From the NCBI GenBank assembly GCA_963663735.2, contig CAXXHN010000001.1:1178001-1242000 (forward strand): a DNA stretch of 64,000 bases, in the 5' to 3' direction. This stretch comes from G963663735 sp963663735. GTDB lineage: Bacteria > Acidobacteriota > UBA6911 > RPQK01 > JAPXNP01. The translations under genes and the position numbers were made by a program. Each line of letters starts with the position of its first letter. Positions within the stretch are counted from its first letter, which is position 1. The notes beneath the pieces were generated by a model, which saw nothing but the letters and a program-made list of their open reading frames with translations, did not search any database and had not been told where the DNA came from. This document shows, piece by piece, positions 7,422 to 17,197 of the stretch.

Positions 7422-10199
7422 ATGAAAAAAATATTCAGTTTCCTCGTTTTAATGATCCTTCCCGCCATGCTTTGGGCAGACGGCACAAATACTGAAATCC
7501 AGTTCCTTTCCGGAACAGGAATCGACCAGACCAAGAGCTGGGAATTTATGGTTACCGAAGGTCAGCGGGCCAACCAATGGACGGAAATCCCCGTTCCCTC
7601 CTGCTGGGAATTACAGGGATTCGGCACATTCAACTATGGACATGACAAGATAAAAGGAAATGAAACTGGAAAATACCGCCACTCATTCACGGTCCCTGAA
7701 TCATGGAGAAATAAAAGAATATTTATTGTTTTCGAAGGATCCATGACCGACACTGAAGTGACAATTAACGGCTCTCCAGCCGGGCCGGTTCACCAGGGAG
7801 GTTTCTATCGCTTTCAATATGACGTAACTGAATTGCTCCTGCCCGGCCAGGATAACCTGATGCAGGTCAGTGTGAGGAAAACGTCCGCCAACAAAAGTAT
7901 CAACGCTGCCGAAAGAACCAGTGATTTCTGGGTTTTCGGAGGAATTTTTCGGCCAGTATACCTGAAAGCCGTACCCCGGGAATTTATCAGCCGTGTCGCT
8001 ATCGATGCCAGGCACGATGGAAATTTTTCTGTTGACGTCTATGCAGAATCCATCGTCTCCGCTGACCAGGTCTCCGTCACCCTTGTTAATCCTGACGGGA
8101 CCGCTTTATCCAGATCTTTCTCTGCTCCGGTACAACAAGGCACAGAAAAAACAACAGTCAAGGCCAAAATCCAGGGCCAGAGGAACTGGACTGCAGAAAA
8201 CCCCTTTCTGTATTACGCGGATGTCAGCTTACTTAGGGGAGACTCAGAAATTCATGCTGTAAGGGAACGGTTTGGCTTCAGGACCGTGGAAATACGAACG
8301 GGAGAGGGCATATTCCTTAACGAAAAACCTATTGTCCTGAAAGGTGTGGACAGGCATTCTTTCCGCCCGGAAACCGGACGAACCCTGAGCAGACAGGACT
8401 GCCGAGAAGACGTCCTGAATATTAAAGCCATGAACATGAATGCAGTGCGCATGTCCCACTACCCTCCGGATCCGGTATTCCTGGACCTGTGCGATGAACA
8501 TGGGCTTTATGTTCTTGATGAACTTGCCGGCTGGCAAAAACCTCCTTATGACACCCCCACCGGGCAAAGACTGGTTGAAGCAATGGTGACCCGGGATGTT
8601 AATCATCCCTCTGTCCTCTTCTGGGACAATGGAAATGAAGGAGGCTGGAACAGGGAACTGGATGATGATTTTGCCCTCTACGACCCCCAGAACCGCACAG
8701 TTCTCCATCCCTTTGAACTCCATGGCGGCATCGATACGGACCATTATGAAAACTATGAAAGTGTTACTCAAAAACTTGATTCAGGCAATATCTTCATGCC
8801 GACCGAACATCTGCATGGTTTGTATGACGGAGGTCTGGGGGCTGGTCTTGATGACCATTGGAAAATTATGTGGGGGAACCCCCTGAACGGGGGAATGTTC
8901 CTCTGGGTTTTCGCCGATGAAGGAGTGGTTCGGGGAGATATGAATGGATTCATAGATACCGACGGCAATCACGCGCCTGATGGGATCCTGGGTCCGCACG
9001 GGGAAAAGGAAGCCAGTTTTTATACAGTCAGGGAAATCTGGAGCCCGGTCTATTTTGAATCCAGCGCCCCCCTGCCAGCTGATTTTGACGGCAGCATACC
9101 CGTAGAAAACCGCTATGATTTCAGTAACCTGGACAGGTGCCGCTTTGAATGGGAACTGGAACGCTTCCAAAACCCGGACCAATCCCTGTCTGGGCACTTC
9201 ACCCTGGCCAAAGGAGAGTTCAAAGGCCCGAATATTCCGGCACGGGACAGGGGCAAAATCAAGATTAATCTGCCGGTTGAATATCAAGAGGCTGATGCCC
9301 TTAAAATCTCCGCTTTTGACTGGAACAATCACCTTCTGCATACCTGGGTCTGGCCTTTGTCAAGGAATGCCGATATTAGTTCCCGTATCGTCGAGGATGG
9401 GGGTTATATTCCTGCGTATACCAAAAGCCCCCAGGCCATTAATGTAACCGCCGGAATCACAACTTTTCAGTTTGACCGCGCCAACGGAGGGCTGGTGGCA
9501 GTGCAGAGCGGGAGCCATTTCATACCTTTTGGCAGTGGACCGATACTGCAAATAAACGGAAGGGAACCTAAAACCCAAAAACCGGAAATCATCCTGGAGG
9601 AAACTCCTTCTCACCTTGAAATCAGGGTAAAAGGACACCCGGACTTCAGCAGATTGGACTGGTCTGTGTACGGATCAGCTTGGCTGAAGCTGGAATACAC
9701 CTATGAACATGAAGGTCCGGTAGATTATATGGGCATTTCCTTCAGCTACCCCGAAACCCGGATGAACGAAATGACATGGCTCGGTAAGGGACCTTACAGG
9801 GTGTGGAAAAACCGTTTAAAGGGAGGAACCCTGGATGTCTGGAATAAAGCCCACAACAATTTCCAGGTGAATACAACCTGGAATTATCCAGAATTCCCCG
9901 GATATTACGCTGATTTCAAGTGGGCAGAATTCAACACAGAAGACGGGATGATAACCCTGGCAACAGATACGCCGGATCTTTTTCTGCGGGTCTACAGCCA
10001 GAAGGATGGAAATGATCCGCGGCATACTGCAATGAAATGGCCGAAAGGAGACATCTCCCTGATGCATGCCATCCCGGCCATAGGCACAAAATTCATGGAA
10101 GCATCCCAGACAGGGCCTCAGGGCAGCAGGTTCCCGGCATCAGGCACATACAGTGGGACTGTCTGGTTCTATTTCGGCCTGACGGGAGAGCATGATTGA
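7422..10199 (+). CDS. Secreted glycoside hydrolase family 2 protein (beta-galactosidase-like)
   Basis: 925 residues with an N-terminal signal peptide (about residues 1-19, ending LWADG). Domain order fits GH2: a jelly-roll sugar-binding domain (about 45-180), an immunoglobulin-like domain (about 190-285), the TIM-barrel (about 290-560, starting GIFLNEKPIVLKGVDRHS), then accessory domains, the last resembling the beta-galactosidase small chain (WLGKGPYRVWKNR near residue 787). The catalytic acid/base is probably Glu406 in NGNEGG; the nucleophile is probably Glu462 in PTEHLHG. It would hydrolyse beta-galactosides or related glycosides in the periplasm or outside. A TTGGAGAG ribosome site precedes the ATG. 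Exact substrate is not determined. Confidence 0.88.
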   Translation: MKKIFSFLVLMILPAMLWADGTNTEIQFLSGTGIDQTKSWEFMVTEGQRANQWTEIPVPSCWELQGFGTFNYGHDKIKGNETGKYRHSFTVPESWRNKRIFIVFEGSMTDTEVTINGSPAGPVHQGGFYRFQYDVTELLLPGQDNLMQVSVRKTSANKSINAAERTSDFWVFGGIFRPVYLKAVPREFISRVAIDARHDGNFSVDVYAESIVSADQVSVTLVNPDGTALSRSFSAPVQQGTEKTTVKAKIQGQRNWTAENPFLYYADVSLLRGDSEIHAVRERFGFRTVEIRTGEGIFLNEKPIVLKGVDRHSFRPETGRTLSRQDCREDVLNIKAMNMNAVRMSHYPPDPVFLDLCDEHGLYVLDELAGWQKPPYDTPTGQRLVEAMVTRDVNHPSVLFWDNGNEGGWNRELDDDFALYDPQNRTVLHPFELHGGIDTDHYENYESVTQKLDSGNIFMPTEHLHGLYDGGLGAGLDDHWKIMWGNPLNGGMFLWVFADEGVVRGDMNGFIDTDGNHAPDGILGPHGEKEASFYTVREIWSPVYFESSAPLPADFDGSIPVENRYDFSNLDRCRFEWELERFQNPDQSLSGHFTLAKGEFKGPNIPARDRGKIKINLPVEYQEADALKISAFDWNNHLLHTWVWPLSRNADISSRIVEDGGYIPAYTKSPQAINVTAGITTFQFDRANGGLVAVQSGSHFIPFGSGPILQINGREPKTQKPEIILEETPSHLEIRVKGHPDFSRLDWSVYGSAWLKLEYTYEHEGPVDYMGISFSYPETRMNEMTWLGKGPYRVWKNRLKGGTLDVWNKAHNNFQVNTTWNYPEFPGYYADFKWAEFNTEDGMITLATDTPDLFLRVYSQKDGNDPRHTAMKWPKGDISLMHAIPAIGTKFMEASQTGPQGSRFPASGTYSGTVWFYFGLTGEHD

Positions 10200-10279
10200 A
10201 CCCGGAGAAAACCCCGGCTGCCTGGAACAAGGAATAGAGCCTCAGGGTTTATTAATCTGAAACCTAGGGTAATGAAAAA

Positions 10280-10310
10280 CAGGTGTTGCCTTCGTGGAAG
10301 GCAACACCTG
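10280..10310 (-). terminator. Rho-independent terminator of the phosphofructokinase gene
   Basis: A 14-bp perfect stem (arms 10280-10293 and 10297-10310, loop GTG) followed on the minus strand by TTTTTC. It lies 25 bp after the stop of the minus-strand phosphofructokinase gene. The plus-strand side lacks a T-run, so it serves mainly the minus strand. Confidence 0.85.
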
Positions 10311-10334
10311 TACAAAACTACAACAAAATACGGA

Positions 10335-11501
10335 TTAAACCACTGATTCAAGCATCAAGGGCGCCCCAATCTTATTGTTATAGCGGGGACGATAACGTTC
10401 AATGTTGTATAACCGGTCGATATCTACCGTGCGAGGTCCCATTTTGGGATCCGGGATTTCAACAGCCGCGTATTTTCCATCTCTGATTCCCATCATTTTT
10501 CCAGAAACACCGTCATTCAGCATATCTATGGCTATATTGGCAAAGGTTATTGCCACCATGTGATCTACGGCATCAGGCTCGCCGCTGCGCAAGTCATAGG
10601 TCAGGTCACTGATAACCGTTTCCAGGCCGGTTCTTTTCTTGAACTCCTCACTCAGGCTCTCTCCAATATTGACCTTTTTCCTGTGACCGTATGCATCAGC
10701 TTCACCATAAGATTTAACTTCATAACCTTCCCATGCGGCACCTTCAGAAATAACTACAATGGAATAATTGCTTGGATTATTCTTTCGATCTTCGACCAGG
10801 ATATTGCACAATTTGTCCAGATCGAATTTAACTTCTGGAATCAGGCAGCGGGTTGCGGCTATATAACTTGTGTAAAGAGAAGTAAATCCGGCATCCCTGC
10901 CGAAAATCCGGAATATTCCGACTCTTTCATGTGATCCCAGGGTGGTTCTCTGGCGATTAATGGCATCCTTGGCCCTGGTGATTGCTGTGGCAAAACCAAT
11001 ACAGTACTCGGTATTGCGGACATCATTATCCATAGTCTTAGGTATTGCTATGACCGGGAATCCTTCCGAATGGAGTCGCGCCGAATAACTCAGGGTATCG
11101 TCTCCGCCTATTGTAATCAGGGTGTCCACGCCCAGTTTATTCAGGTTGTCGAGTACGATCGGGGTAACATCCCAGGTGGATTCACCCTTGCGGTATTTTT
11201 CCAGATCAGCTTTGTTCCAGAAGCCGGGAAGAGCCTTTTCAGACATTCTGCTGGGGTTGGTTCTTGAAGAATGAAGCGCGGTCCCGCCTGTGCGGTCAAT
11301 TGTCCTGGTGTTTTCACGGTCCAGCGGCCAGATATACTCAGAGTCATCAGGGCCGGTCATATGAGTTAACCCCTGCCAGCCCTTCTTGATTCCCACAACT
11401 TTTTTTCCCTGTTCAGAAGCCCTGTATACCACGGCCTTGATTACAGAATTCAGTCCGGGGACATCTCCCCCTCCTGTTAAAATTCCTATTTTGTTAGACA
11501 T
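10335..11501 (-). CDS. pfp: 6-phosphofructokinase, pyrophosphate-dependent type
   Basis: 388 residues of the PFKA superfamily. The N-terminal GGGDVPGLN loop (about residues 10-18) binds the phosphoryl donor. Residues 132-135 are GGDD, where the second Asp replaces the Gly typical of ATP enzymes, and the active-site stretch is PKTMDND (154-160) with Lys in place of Gly; both are the established signature of PPi-using enzymes. It would phosphorylate fructose 6-phosphate reversibly with pyrophosphate, saving ATP, as is common in anaerobes. It follows deoC by 171 bp on the same strand and ends at a strong terminator. PPi use is inferred from these residues. Confidence 0.88.
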   Translation of the reverse strand: MSNKIGILTGGGDVPGLNSVIKAVVYRASEQGKKVVGIKKGWQGLTHMTGPDDSEYIWPLDRENTRTIDRTGGTALHSSRTNPSRMSEKALPGFWNKADLEKYRKGESTWDVTPIVLDNLNKLGVDTLITIGGDDTLSYSARLHSEGFPVIAIPKTMDNDVRNTEYCIGFATAITRAKDAINRQRTTLGSHERVGIFRIFGRDAGFTSLYTSYIAATRCLIPEVKFDLDKLCNILVEDRKNNPSNYSIVVISEGAAWEGYEVKSYGEADAYGHRKKVNIGESLSEEFKKRTGLETVISDLTYDLRSGEPDAVDHMVAITFANIAIDMLNDGVSGKMMGIRDGKYAAVEIPDPKMGPRTVDIDRLYNIERYRPRYNNKIGAPLMLESVV

Positions 11502-11672
11502 TTTTCCTCCAAAAAATATTTCTGATTAACATCCTATTACCAGCATTATTCAACAATCAGAATTCCTGCATAAATATCCATAATTGAAGTCTGCTTAATG
11601 AATTATATAGGAATAGGGCAAGTTCGATAAATTTTTAGACTAATTGATTGAAAAACAGGCGGGATGCGGATT

Positions 11673-12371
11673 TTAATTAAGGTTGAAATTCCCTTCATCA
11701 ATAGAATCTACGCCATTCCGGTACTCATCAATGATCCTGGCAGTGGAACTGGTCCCGATACGGGTTGCTCCCAGATCCCTCATCAGAAGAAATCTCTTCA
11801 GGTCACGGATTCCCCCGGATGCCTTAACCTGGACTCCTCCGTATACTGAGCTGATCATGAGGTTTATGTCTTTCTCTGTTGCTCCCCCTGCTCCAAAACC
11901 GGTGGAAGTTTTAATAAAGTCAGCGCCTGCATCTGAACAAATCTGACACAGCCTGGTTTTATGAGCGTCTTCAAGATAGCAATTCTCAAAAATAAATTTA
12001 ACAATGGATCCGGCAGTATGGGAAAAATCTGTAAGTTCTTCTATTTCTCTTCTCACCCATTCCCAGTCGCCACTCAGAGCCTTACTGAAATTCACCACTA
12101 TATCCAATTCCCGAGCCCCATCCCGCAGCGCGCGCTCAGCTTCCCTCAATTTCGTCTCAGTTACCGCGGAACCATGAGGAAACCCGATTACTGTCCCCAC
12201 CTTAACCAGCGAATGAAACAGGAAATCAGAACAAAACTCCACCCAGCAAGGCATCACACAGACACTGGCTACCTGGTATTCCAGGGCCAGCCGACAGCCA
12301 GCTTCGTTGTCATCCCTGGTCGATTCCGGTTTTAAAACTGCATGATCAATGAGCTTGGCCAAACTACCCAT
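11673..12371 (-). CDS. deoC: Deoxyribose-phosphate aldolase
   Basis: 232 residues, the usual length. The TIM-barrel carries the DeoC catalytic set: Asp90 (ARELDIVVN), the Schiff-base Lys154 in DFIKTSTGF, and Lys183 in VQVKASGGI. It cleaves 2-deoxyribose 5-phosphate to glyceraldehyde 3-phosphate and acetaldehyde. It lies 83 bp downstream of the glycyl-radical enzyme on the same strand and may share its transcript. Purine nucleoside phosphorylase and a nucleoside transporter elsewhere in the window (59.8-61.9 kb) are natural partners in nucleoside catabolism. Confidence 0.93.
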   Translation of the reverse strand: MGSLAKLIDHAVLKPESTRDDNEAGCRLALEYQVASVCVMPCWVEFCSDFLFHSLVKVGTVIGFPHGSAVTETKLREAERALRDGARELDIVVNFSKALSGDWEWVRREIEELTDFSHTAGSIVKFIFENCYLEDAHKTRLCQICSDAGADFIKTSTGFGAGGATEKDINLMISSVYGGVQVKASGGIRDLKRFLLMRDLGATRIGTSSTARIIDEYRNGVDSIDEGNFNLN

Positions 12372-12454
12372 GGATATCTTCTCCCCGCTATTGCTATCCG
12401 TATTAACATCCAGCAGCCCAGGCTGATGCGGAACTACTCCCGTTTTTCTGAGGG

Positions 12455-14815
12455 TTAATACTCCCCCTGAGCTGTTCTTGTCATAATCTCATTCTGCAGA
12501 TCAGGAGTCAGGTCGCAAAAATAATCACTGTAACCGGCAACTCTTACCAGAAGGTCCCGATGGGATTCAGGGTCCTCCTGAGCCGCTTTCAGGGTCTCTG
12601 TGCCAACGACATTAAACTGGATATGGTGCCCATCCATCCTGAAATAGCCCCGTATCAACTGTACAAGATTCACCAGGCCCTCCTCCCCCTTGAGAACATC
12701 CGGCAAAAATCTCTGGTTCAGTAGAGTTCCCCCTGATTTGACCTGATCCATTTTACCCAGAGACTTGCACACTGCCGTCGGGCCCTTCCGGTCTGCTCCA
12801 TGGGATGGAGAAGTTCCATCCGATTCCGGTAAACCTGCCAACCTTCCATCAGGAGAAGCTCCAAGTTTAGTACCGAAATACACATGGCAGGTAGTTGAAA
12901 GCATGTTCAGGTGGTATTCTCCACCCTTGGTATTGGGCCTCCCATCGATAGAATGGAAAAGGCTGTTATATACCTTTTTCATGATACTATCAGCATAGTC
13001 ATCATCATTGCCGAATTTAGGTGTCTGGTTGACCAGTTTCAGGCGTAGATCTTCCCGCCTGCTGAAATTTTCAGACAGGGCTCCCATCATCTCAGTCATT
13101 GAAACCGACCCTGACTCAAAAACATGTTTTTTCAGGGCGGAAAGACTGTCAGTTACAGTTCCGATTCCACAGCACTGGATATAGCTGGTATTGTATCGGG
13201 GCCCTCCATTGTAATAATCCCTGCCTTTTTCTATACAGTCCCTGATAACGGCTGAAAGAAATGGCGCCGGCATGTAGCGGGCAAACATCTGTTCAATGTA
13301 CTGGTTAACCCGAACCTTGAGGTCCACAACATATTGAAGCTGTTTTTCAAAAGCATCATACAGTTCATCAAATCCTGAAAACTCTTCCGGATTCCCGGTA
13401 TCAGGGCCCAGTTTATTTCCGGAAAGAGGGTCAATACCCCGATTCAGGGCCAGTTCCAGTATTTTAGGTACATTCAGGTACCCAGTCAGGATATACGCTT
13501 CCTTCCCGAAACATCCGGTCTCTATGCATCCACTGGTGCCTCCGGAACGGGCATCTTCAATTGATTTTCCGGCTCGCACCTGTTCGGCAACCACCACATC
13601 AGCATTAAATACTGAAGGGTATCCATATCCTTTACGGATGACACGGCAGGCTTCCTTCAGAAAATGGTCCGGTGTTTTTCGGCTGATCTGCACATTACAC
13701 CCAGGCTGAAGCAGGTGGATATCGGCTATCACCTCCAGCAGCAGGTAGGATAGATCATTGACACTGTCAGAACCGTCAGGTTTAAGGCCACCCAGGTTGA
13801 TGTTAGTAAAATCATTATAGGTCCCGCTCTCTGCTGCGGTCACTCCCACCTTCGGTGGAGCCGGGTGGTTATTAAACTTGATCCAGAGGCATTCCAGTAA
13901 CTCTATTGCCTTTTCTCGATCCATGATTCCGTTGTCCACGTCGTTCCGATAAAAGGGATAGAGGTGCTGATCCAGGTGCCCCGGGTTCATGGAATCCCAG
14001 CCGTTTAATTCTGTTATGGTTCCCAGGTGCACAAACCAGTACATCTGAATCGCTTCTCTGAAATTCTGCGGTGCATGGGCGGGAACCCTGCGGCAGACCC
14101 GACTTATCTCCTCCAGTTCCTGCTTTCGGGATGAATCCTGTTCCTGCCCTGCCATTTCCTCAGCCAGGGCGGCATGGCGTTCCGCAAAAACCATTGCGGC
14201 ATCGCACGCCACAGACATTGCACGCAGGGAATCCCATTTTTCTGTAGCCTGAGGATCATTGAGGAAATCCAGGGAGGACAGACCATTTTCTATGTCAGTT
14301 TTCAGGTCCAGCATTCCCTTTTGGTAAATCAGGTCGTCCAGGGTAGTATGCCCCGGAGCCCTCTGTTCCATGAACTCAGTGAACATCCCGGCTTCATAGG
14401 CTGATCTCCACTTTTGGGGGACATAGTTAAAAATCTTCTCCCTCATGGTGCGTCCCGACCAGTAGGGAATAACCTCCTGTTTATAGATTTCTAGAACATC
14501 CTCTTCCAGCCGATAATTGACCTTTTCCCTCTGTTCCAGGGTTTGCAGGTCTTCCAGGGTATGACAAGTCAGTTCCGGAAAAGTAGGAACTGCTTTTGGA
14601 GCCGGGCCCCTTTCTCCCACGACCAGTTCCCCCTGGCCTATCCAGATAGTTTTTTCCTGGCACAGGGTTAAAAAAGAAAGGGCTCTCATCATGGATGGTG
14701 AATACTTCCCTTCATTTTCCCGGTAAAAGCGAGTTACGATCCTGGCCCTTTCGGCAGAAATGGAGGGTGCTGCGTTAAAGCTGTTATCCCGAAGCTGCTT
14801 TATCCTCTTATTCAT
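12455..14815 (-). CDS. Glycyl radical enzyme, HypD-like (trans-4-hydroxy-L-proline dehydratase type)
   Basis: 786 residues of the pyruvate formate-lyase/dehydratase superfamily. The thiyl cysteine is Cys430 in SGCIETG with the dehydratase-type Glu432 two residues on, and the glycyl radical is Gly761 in RVAGYSDYF. An Asp in NGWDSMNPGHLDQH is residue 274. From memory, characterised HypD has Asp278, Cys434 and Gly765 in 789 residues, so all three sit at a constant offset of four; surrounding stretches such as GKEAYILTGY and YMPAPFLS also recall HypD. That enzyme dehydrates 4-hydroxyproline to pyrroline-5-carboxylate. Other GCxE enzymes, including C-S lyases, remain possible, and no proC is next to it. 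Its activase gene lies 18 bp upstream. Confidence 0.75.
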   Translation of the reverse strand: MNKRIKQLRDNSFNAAPSISAERARIVTRFYRENEGKYSPSMMRALSFLTLCQEKTIWIGQGELVVGERGPAPKAVPTFPELTCHTLEDLQTLEQREKVNYRLEEDVLEIYKQEVIPYWSGRTMREKIFNYVPQKWRSAYEAGMFTEFMEQRAPGHTTLDDLIYQKGMLDLKTDIENGLSSLDFLNDPQATEKWDSLRAMSVACDAAMVFAERHAALAEEMAGQEQDSSRKQELEEISRVCRRVPAHAPQNFREAIQMYWFVHLGTITELNGWDSMNPGHLDQHLYPFYRNDVDNGIMDREKAIELLECLWIKFNNHPAPPKVGVTAAESGTYNDFTNINLGGLKPDGSDSVNDLSYLLLEVIADIHLLQPGCNVQISRKTPDHFLKEACRVIRKGYGYPSVFNADVVVAEQVRAGKSIEDARSGGTSGCIETGCFGKEAYILTGYLNVPKILELALNRGIDPLSGNKLGPDTGNPEEFSGFDELYDAFEKQLQYVVDLKVRVNQYIEQMFARYMPAPFLSAVIRDCIEKGRDYYNGGPRYNTSYIQCCGIGTVTDSLSALKKHVFESGSVSMTEMMGALSENFSRREDLRLKLVNQTPKFGNDDDYADSIMKKVYNSLFHSIDGRPNTKGGEYHLNMLSTTCHVYFGTKLGASPDGRLAGLPESDGTSPSHGADRKGPTAVCKSLGKMDQVKSGGTLLNQRFLPDVLKGEEGLVNLVQLIRGYFRMDGHHIQFNVVGTETLKAAQEDPESHRDLLVRVAGYSDYFCDLTPDLQNEIMTRTAQGEY

Positions 14816-14833
14816 CCTTCTCTCTCTCCCTGA

Positions 14834-15751
14834 TCAATTCCGGTTCCGCCTAAAAACTTCAAGGCCCATTCCCCTTAATATCCTAACTGCTTCGTCTGCC
14901 CTCTCCTCCTGGTAATCATCCAAATCCGGTCCCTTATAGAGGAGTGAAAACCTCAGGTGTTTTTCTTTGGCCATCGCGTTAAACGGCAGGAGTTCCACCC
15001 TGTGAATCCCCGGTAATCCCCGAATATAAGCCCCGGCCTGGCTGATGTTCTCCTTATTGTCATTAAGTCCGGGGATCAAGGGTATCCTGATCAGAATCTC
15101 CGTTTTTCCCAGGGCTGATAACTCTGAAATATTCTCCAGTATTTCCTTATTATAAACTCCGGTCAACTTCAGATGGATTTCAGGATCCATGACCTTCAGG
15201 TCAAACAGAACCAGATCGGCCAGGGAAGCTACTTCCAGGAATACCCTAGGCTCGGCAAATCCTGATGTATCCAGTGCGGTGTGTATCCCCTCGCTCCGGC
15301 ATGCCCTCAGCAGGGAAACAACAAATCCTGGCTGGGCAAGCGGCTCTCCGCCTGAAAAAGTAGCCCCTCCTCCCGATTCATCATGGAAAATCCGGTCCCT
15401 GCGGATTTCCTCCATTATTTTGGGTATGGTGTATTCCCGCCCCACTATTTCACGGGCTTCCGCAGGGCAACGTTCAACGCATCGCCCGCAGGCAGAACAC
15501 AACAGTAAGTCAGTATCAGGGTGCTCTTTTCCGGCTGAAACAGCGTATTCAGGACAGGCTTCAATGCATTTCAGGCAGGAAATGCAGCGGGAAGGACGGA
15601 AAAGAAGAACAGGTTTGAATTCCCGGCTCTCAGGATTATGGCACCAGCCGCAGGATAGAGGGCATCCCTTCAGGAATACCGTAGTTCTGAGTCCGGGTCC
15701 GTCATGAAGGGCGAATCTTTTGATATCAAAGATAATTCCTTTTGTCTGCAT
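14834..15751 (-). CDS. Glycyl-radical enzyme activating protein (radical SAM activase)
   Basis: 305 residues from the ATG at 15751, chosen because AGGA lies six bases upstream and the conserved family N-terminus (GIIFDIKRFALHDGPGLRT) starts right there; a longer in-frame start at 15934 would add 61 atypical residues. The radical SAM cluster motif is CPLSCGWC, followed by two ferredoxin-type motifs (CISCLKCIEACP and CSACGRCVERCP), the arrangement of activases for dehydratase-type glycyl radical enzymes. It cleaves S-adenosylmethionine to place the radical on the glycine of the partner. It is followed after 18 bp by the glycyl radical enzyme, so activase-first operon order is seen. Confidence 0.9.
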   Translation of the reverse strand: MQTKGIIFDIKRFALHDGPGLRTTVFLKGCPLSCGWCHNPESREFKPVLLFRPSRCISCLKCIEACPEYAVSAGKEHPDTDLLLCSACGRCVERCPAEAREIVGREYTIPKIMEEIRRDRIFHDESGGGATFSGGEPLAQPGFVVSLLRACRSEGIHTALDTSGFAEPRVFLEVASLADLVLFDLKVMDPEIHLKLTGVYNKEILENISELSALGKTEILIRIPLIPGLNDNKENISQAGAYIRGLPGIHRVELLPFNAMAKEKHLRFSLLYKGPDLDDYQEERADEAVRILRGMGLEVFRRNRN

Positions 15752-16148
15752 AAATCCTGAACTTTCCCTGATTCCCGGTGTCGGCGAACCACCATTGCCA
15801 AGGATTATATCCAAAGGACGATAATTGAATGAAAGCCTCCCGGGTTTTTCATGAACCGCGGAGCAACGCAGTTTTTTTGTTATTGCGATGCAAAAACCGG
15901 GGGCGGATGCAAAATATCTTCTCCCGGGGGGCAATGCCTCAAAAAAGACATGTTACCCCCGCGAATTTACCTGGCCCAACCAATGGATTCAAATGGACCA
16001 CGGCATAACTCAGGCAGCCTACACACAGCCCTTGCAATTCATCCGGTTTTAATTCCCACACCGGCATCAATTTGATCCCGCCATACCCTGTAAAGCTTAA
16101 AATTGCAGGTTGCCTGGCCCTGAAAGAAGAGGCCAATGACCTCTGCCT
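15752..16148. other. Intergenic region between activase and DUF1080 lipoprotein gene
   Basis: About 400 bp with no convincing gene. It holds the activase ribosome site (near 15760), presumably the promoter of the activase operon, and near 16128-16144 a short hairpin after the DUF1080 gene. Short open frames here have no ribosome site or recognisable content. Confidence 0.5.
16128..16144 (-). terminator. Probable terminator after DUF1080 lipoprotein gene
   Basis: On the minus strand a 7-bp stem with one G-T pair (AGAGGTC / GGCCTCT, loop ATT) followed by TCTTTC, starting four bases after the stop codon. The T-run is short, so confidence is moderate. Confidence 0.4.
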
Positions 16149-16862
16149 CTATTCACTGGTTAATGGTGTTATGCGGATGGCGCGGAACTGGGCAATGCCT
16201 CCTTCTGACTGTACGCCTACCGGTCCTGAAAGTACCGGTACGTCGGTAACCTGATTAACCAGTTTATCGTTCAACTTAACGGAAATGTCTCCCCCTTCAA
16301 CCCGGATATCATACCTATTCCATTCCCCGGGGGGATTCCAGGCATCTTCCATTCTTGTCACTCCCACATACTTCCCGACCAGGTCATTCTCGGAGGTGGT
16401 TGTTCTTGCAGGATCACCCGCTATTACCAATCCGTGAAAACCATACACATCCCCTTCGTTTCCGCTCTTCATCTGGGCTTCTATACACCTGGGTACGGGA
16501 CTCAATTCACCATTGATCCGCATCAGGGTTCCTGTATTTCCTGGTTCTGTGCCCGGAGCCCATCTCCATTCCACCACCAGTTCAAAGTCCTGAAAAGATT
16601 CAGTTGTATGCAGGAACCCAATTGGCTCCCCGGTGGTAACAAGCAAACCATCCTGGACACTCCATACATCCTCCTTTTTTACTTCCGGATCCGCCACAAA
16701 AATTTCCCATCCATCCAGTGTCGCTCCGTCAAACAGGTTAATGGCAGCAGGGGCGGCAGGTTCCTCACCGGCCGCCGGAAGCGGCTCTTCTGCTGGTCCC
16801 GTTGCGCATCCGGCCATCAAAAAAAAGCATCCCAAAATTATGACGAAAAATCCTCTGTTCAT
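16149..16862 (-). CDS. DUF1080 (3-keto-disaccharide hydrolase domain) lipoprotein
   Basis: 237 residues. A lipoprotein signal peptide ends in the lipobox LMAGC (Cys near residue 19), then a Pro/Ala/Glu linker, then one DUF1080 domain with the typical opening INLFDGATLDGWEIF and concanavalin-like strands (FQDFELVVEWRWAPG, GTLMRING). The family is now linked to hydrolysis of 3-keto-glycosides made by Gfo/Idh oxidoreductases, but many members are uncharacterised. It would be anchored on the periplasmic face of a membrane. It appears monocistronic, with a short hairpin after its stop. A two-domain relative is at 50422. Confidence 0.82.
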   Translation of the reverse strand: MNRGFFVIILGCFFLMAGCATGPAEEPLPAAGEEPAAPAAINLFDGATLDGWEIFVADPEVKKEDVWSVQDGLLVTTGEPIGFLHTTESFQDFELVVEWRWAPGTEPGNTGTLMRINGELSPVPRCIEAQMKSGNEGDVYGFHGLVIAGDPARTTTSENDLVGKYVGVTRMEDAWNPPGEWNRYDIRVEGGDISVKLNDKLVNQVTDVPVLSGPVGVQSEGGIAQFRAIRITPLTSE

Positions 16863-17197
16863 GTTATATCCTCCTGTTGGTCTGTTTACAGAATGTAAGG
16901 CCTAAATTGTGGAGACGGCATTCCCGGCTGTCAAGTGTTTTCTGGGAACGCAAAAAACATCGGCCGCCTGTTGCTTAAGACCCTGATCGGAGTCTGGATC
17001 TGAATCAAGGTCGGCATTAGGATAGGTTCCAGTAGCGAAACAACTGAAAGGAACCATGGGTCCTGACAGCTCGATAAAAGCCGATATTTCTCTGGTTTCA
17101 CCTGCCATGCAACTCTTCAAAAATGAAGGTTTATCTTCATTCTGGAATGATACACTCAATGTTTCCAATACTTCAGCAAACAGAGGGCCGTATTATC
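16863..17197. other. Divergent intergenic region
   Basis: About 335 bp between the divergent DUF1080 and amidase genes. It should hold both promoters; I see no clear paired boxes and no convincing gene. A GAGGG ribosome site for the amidase lies near 17183. Confidence 0.4.
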
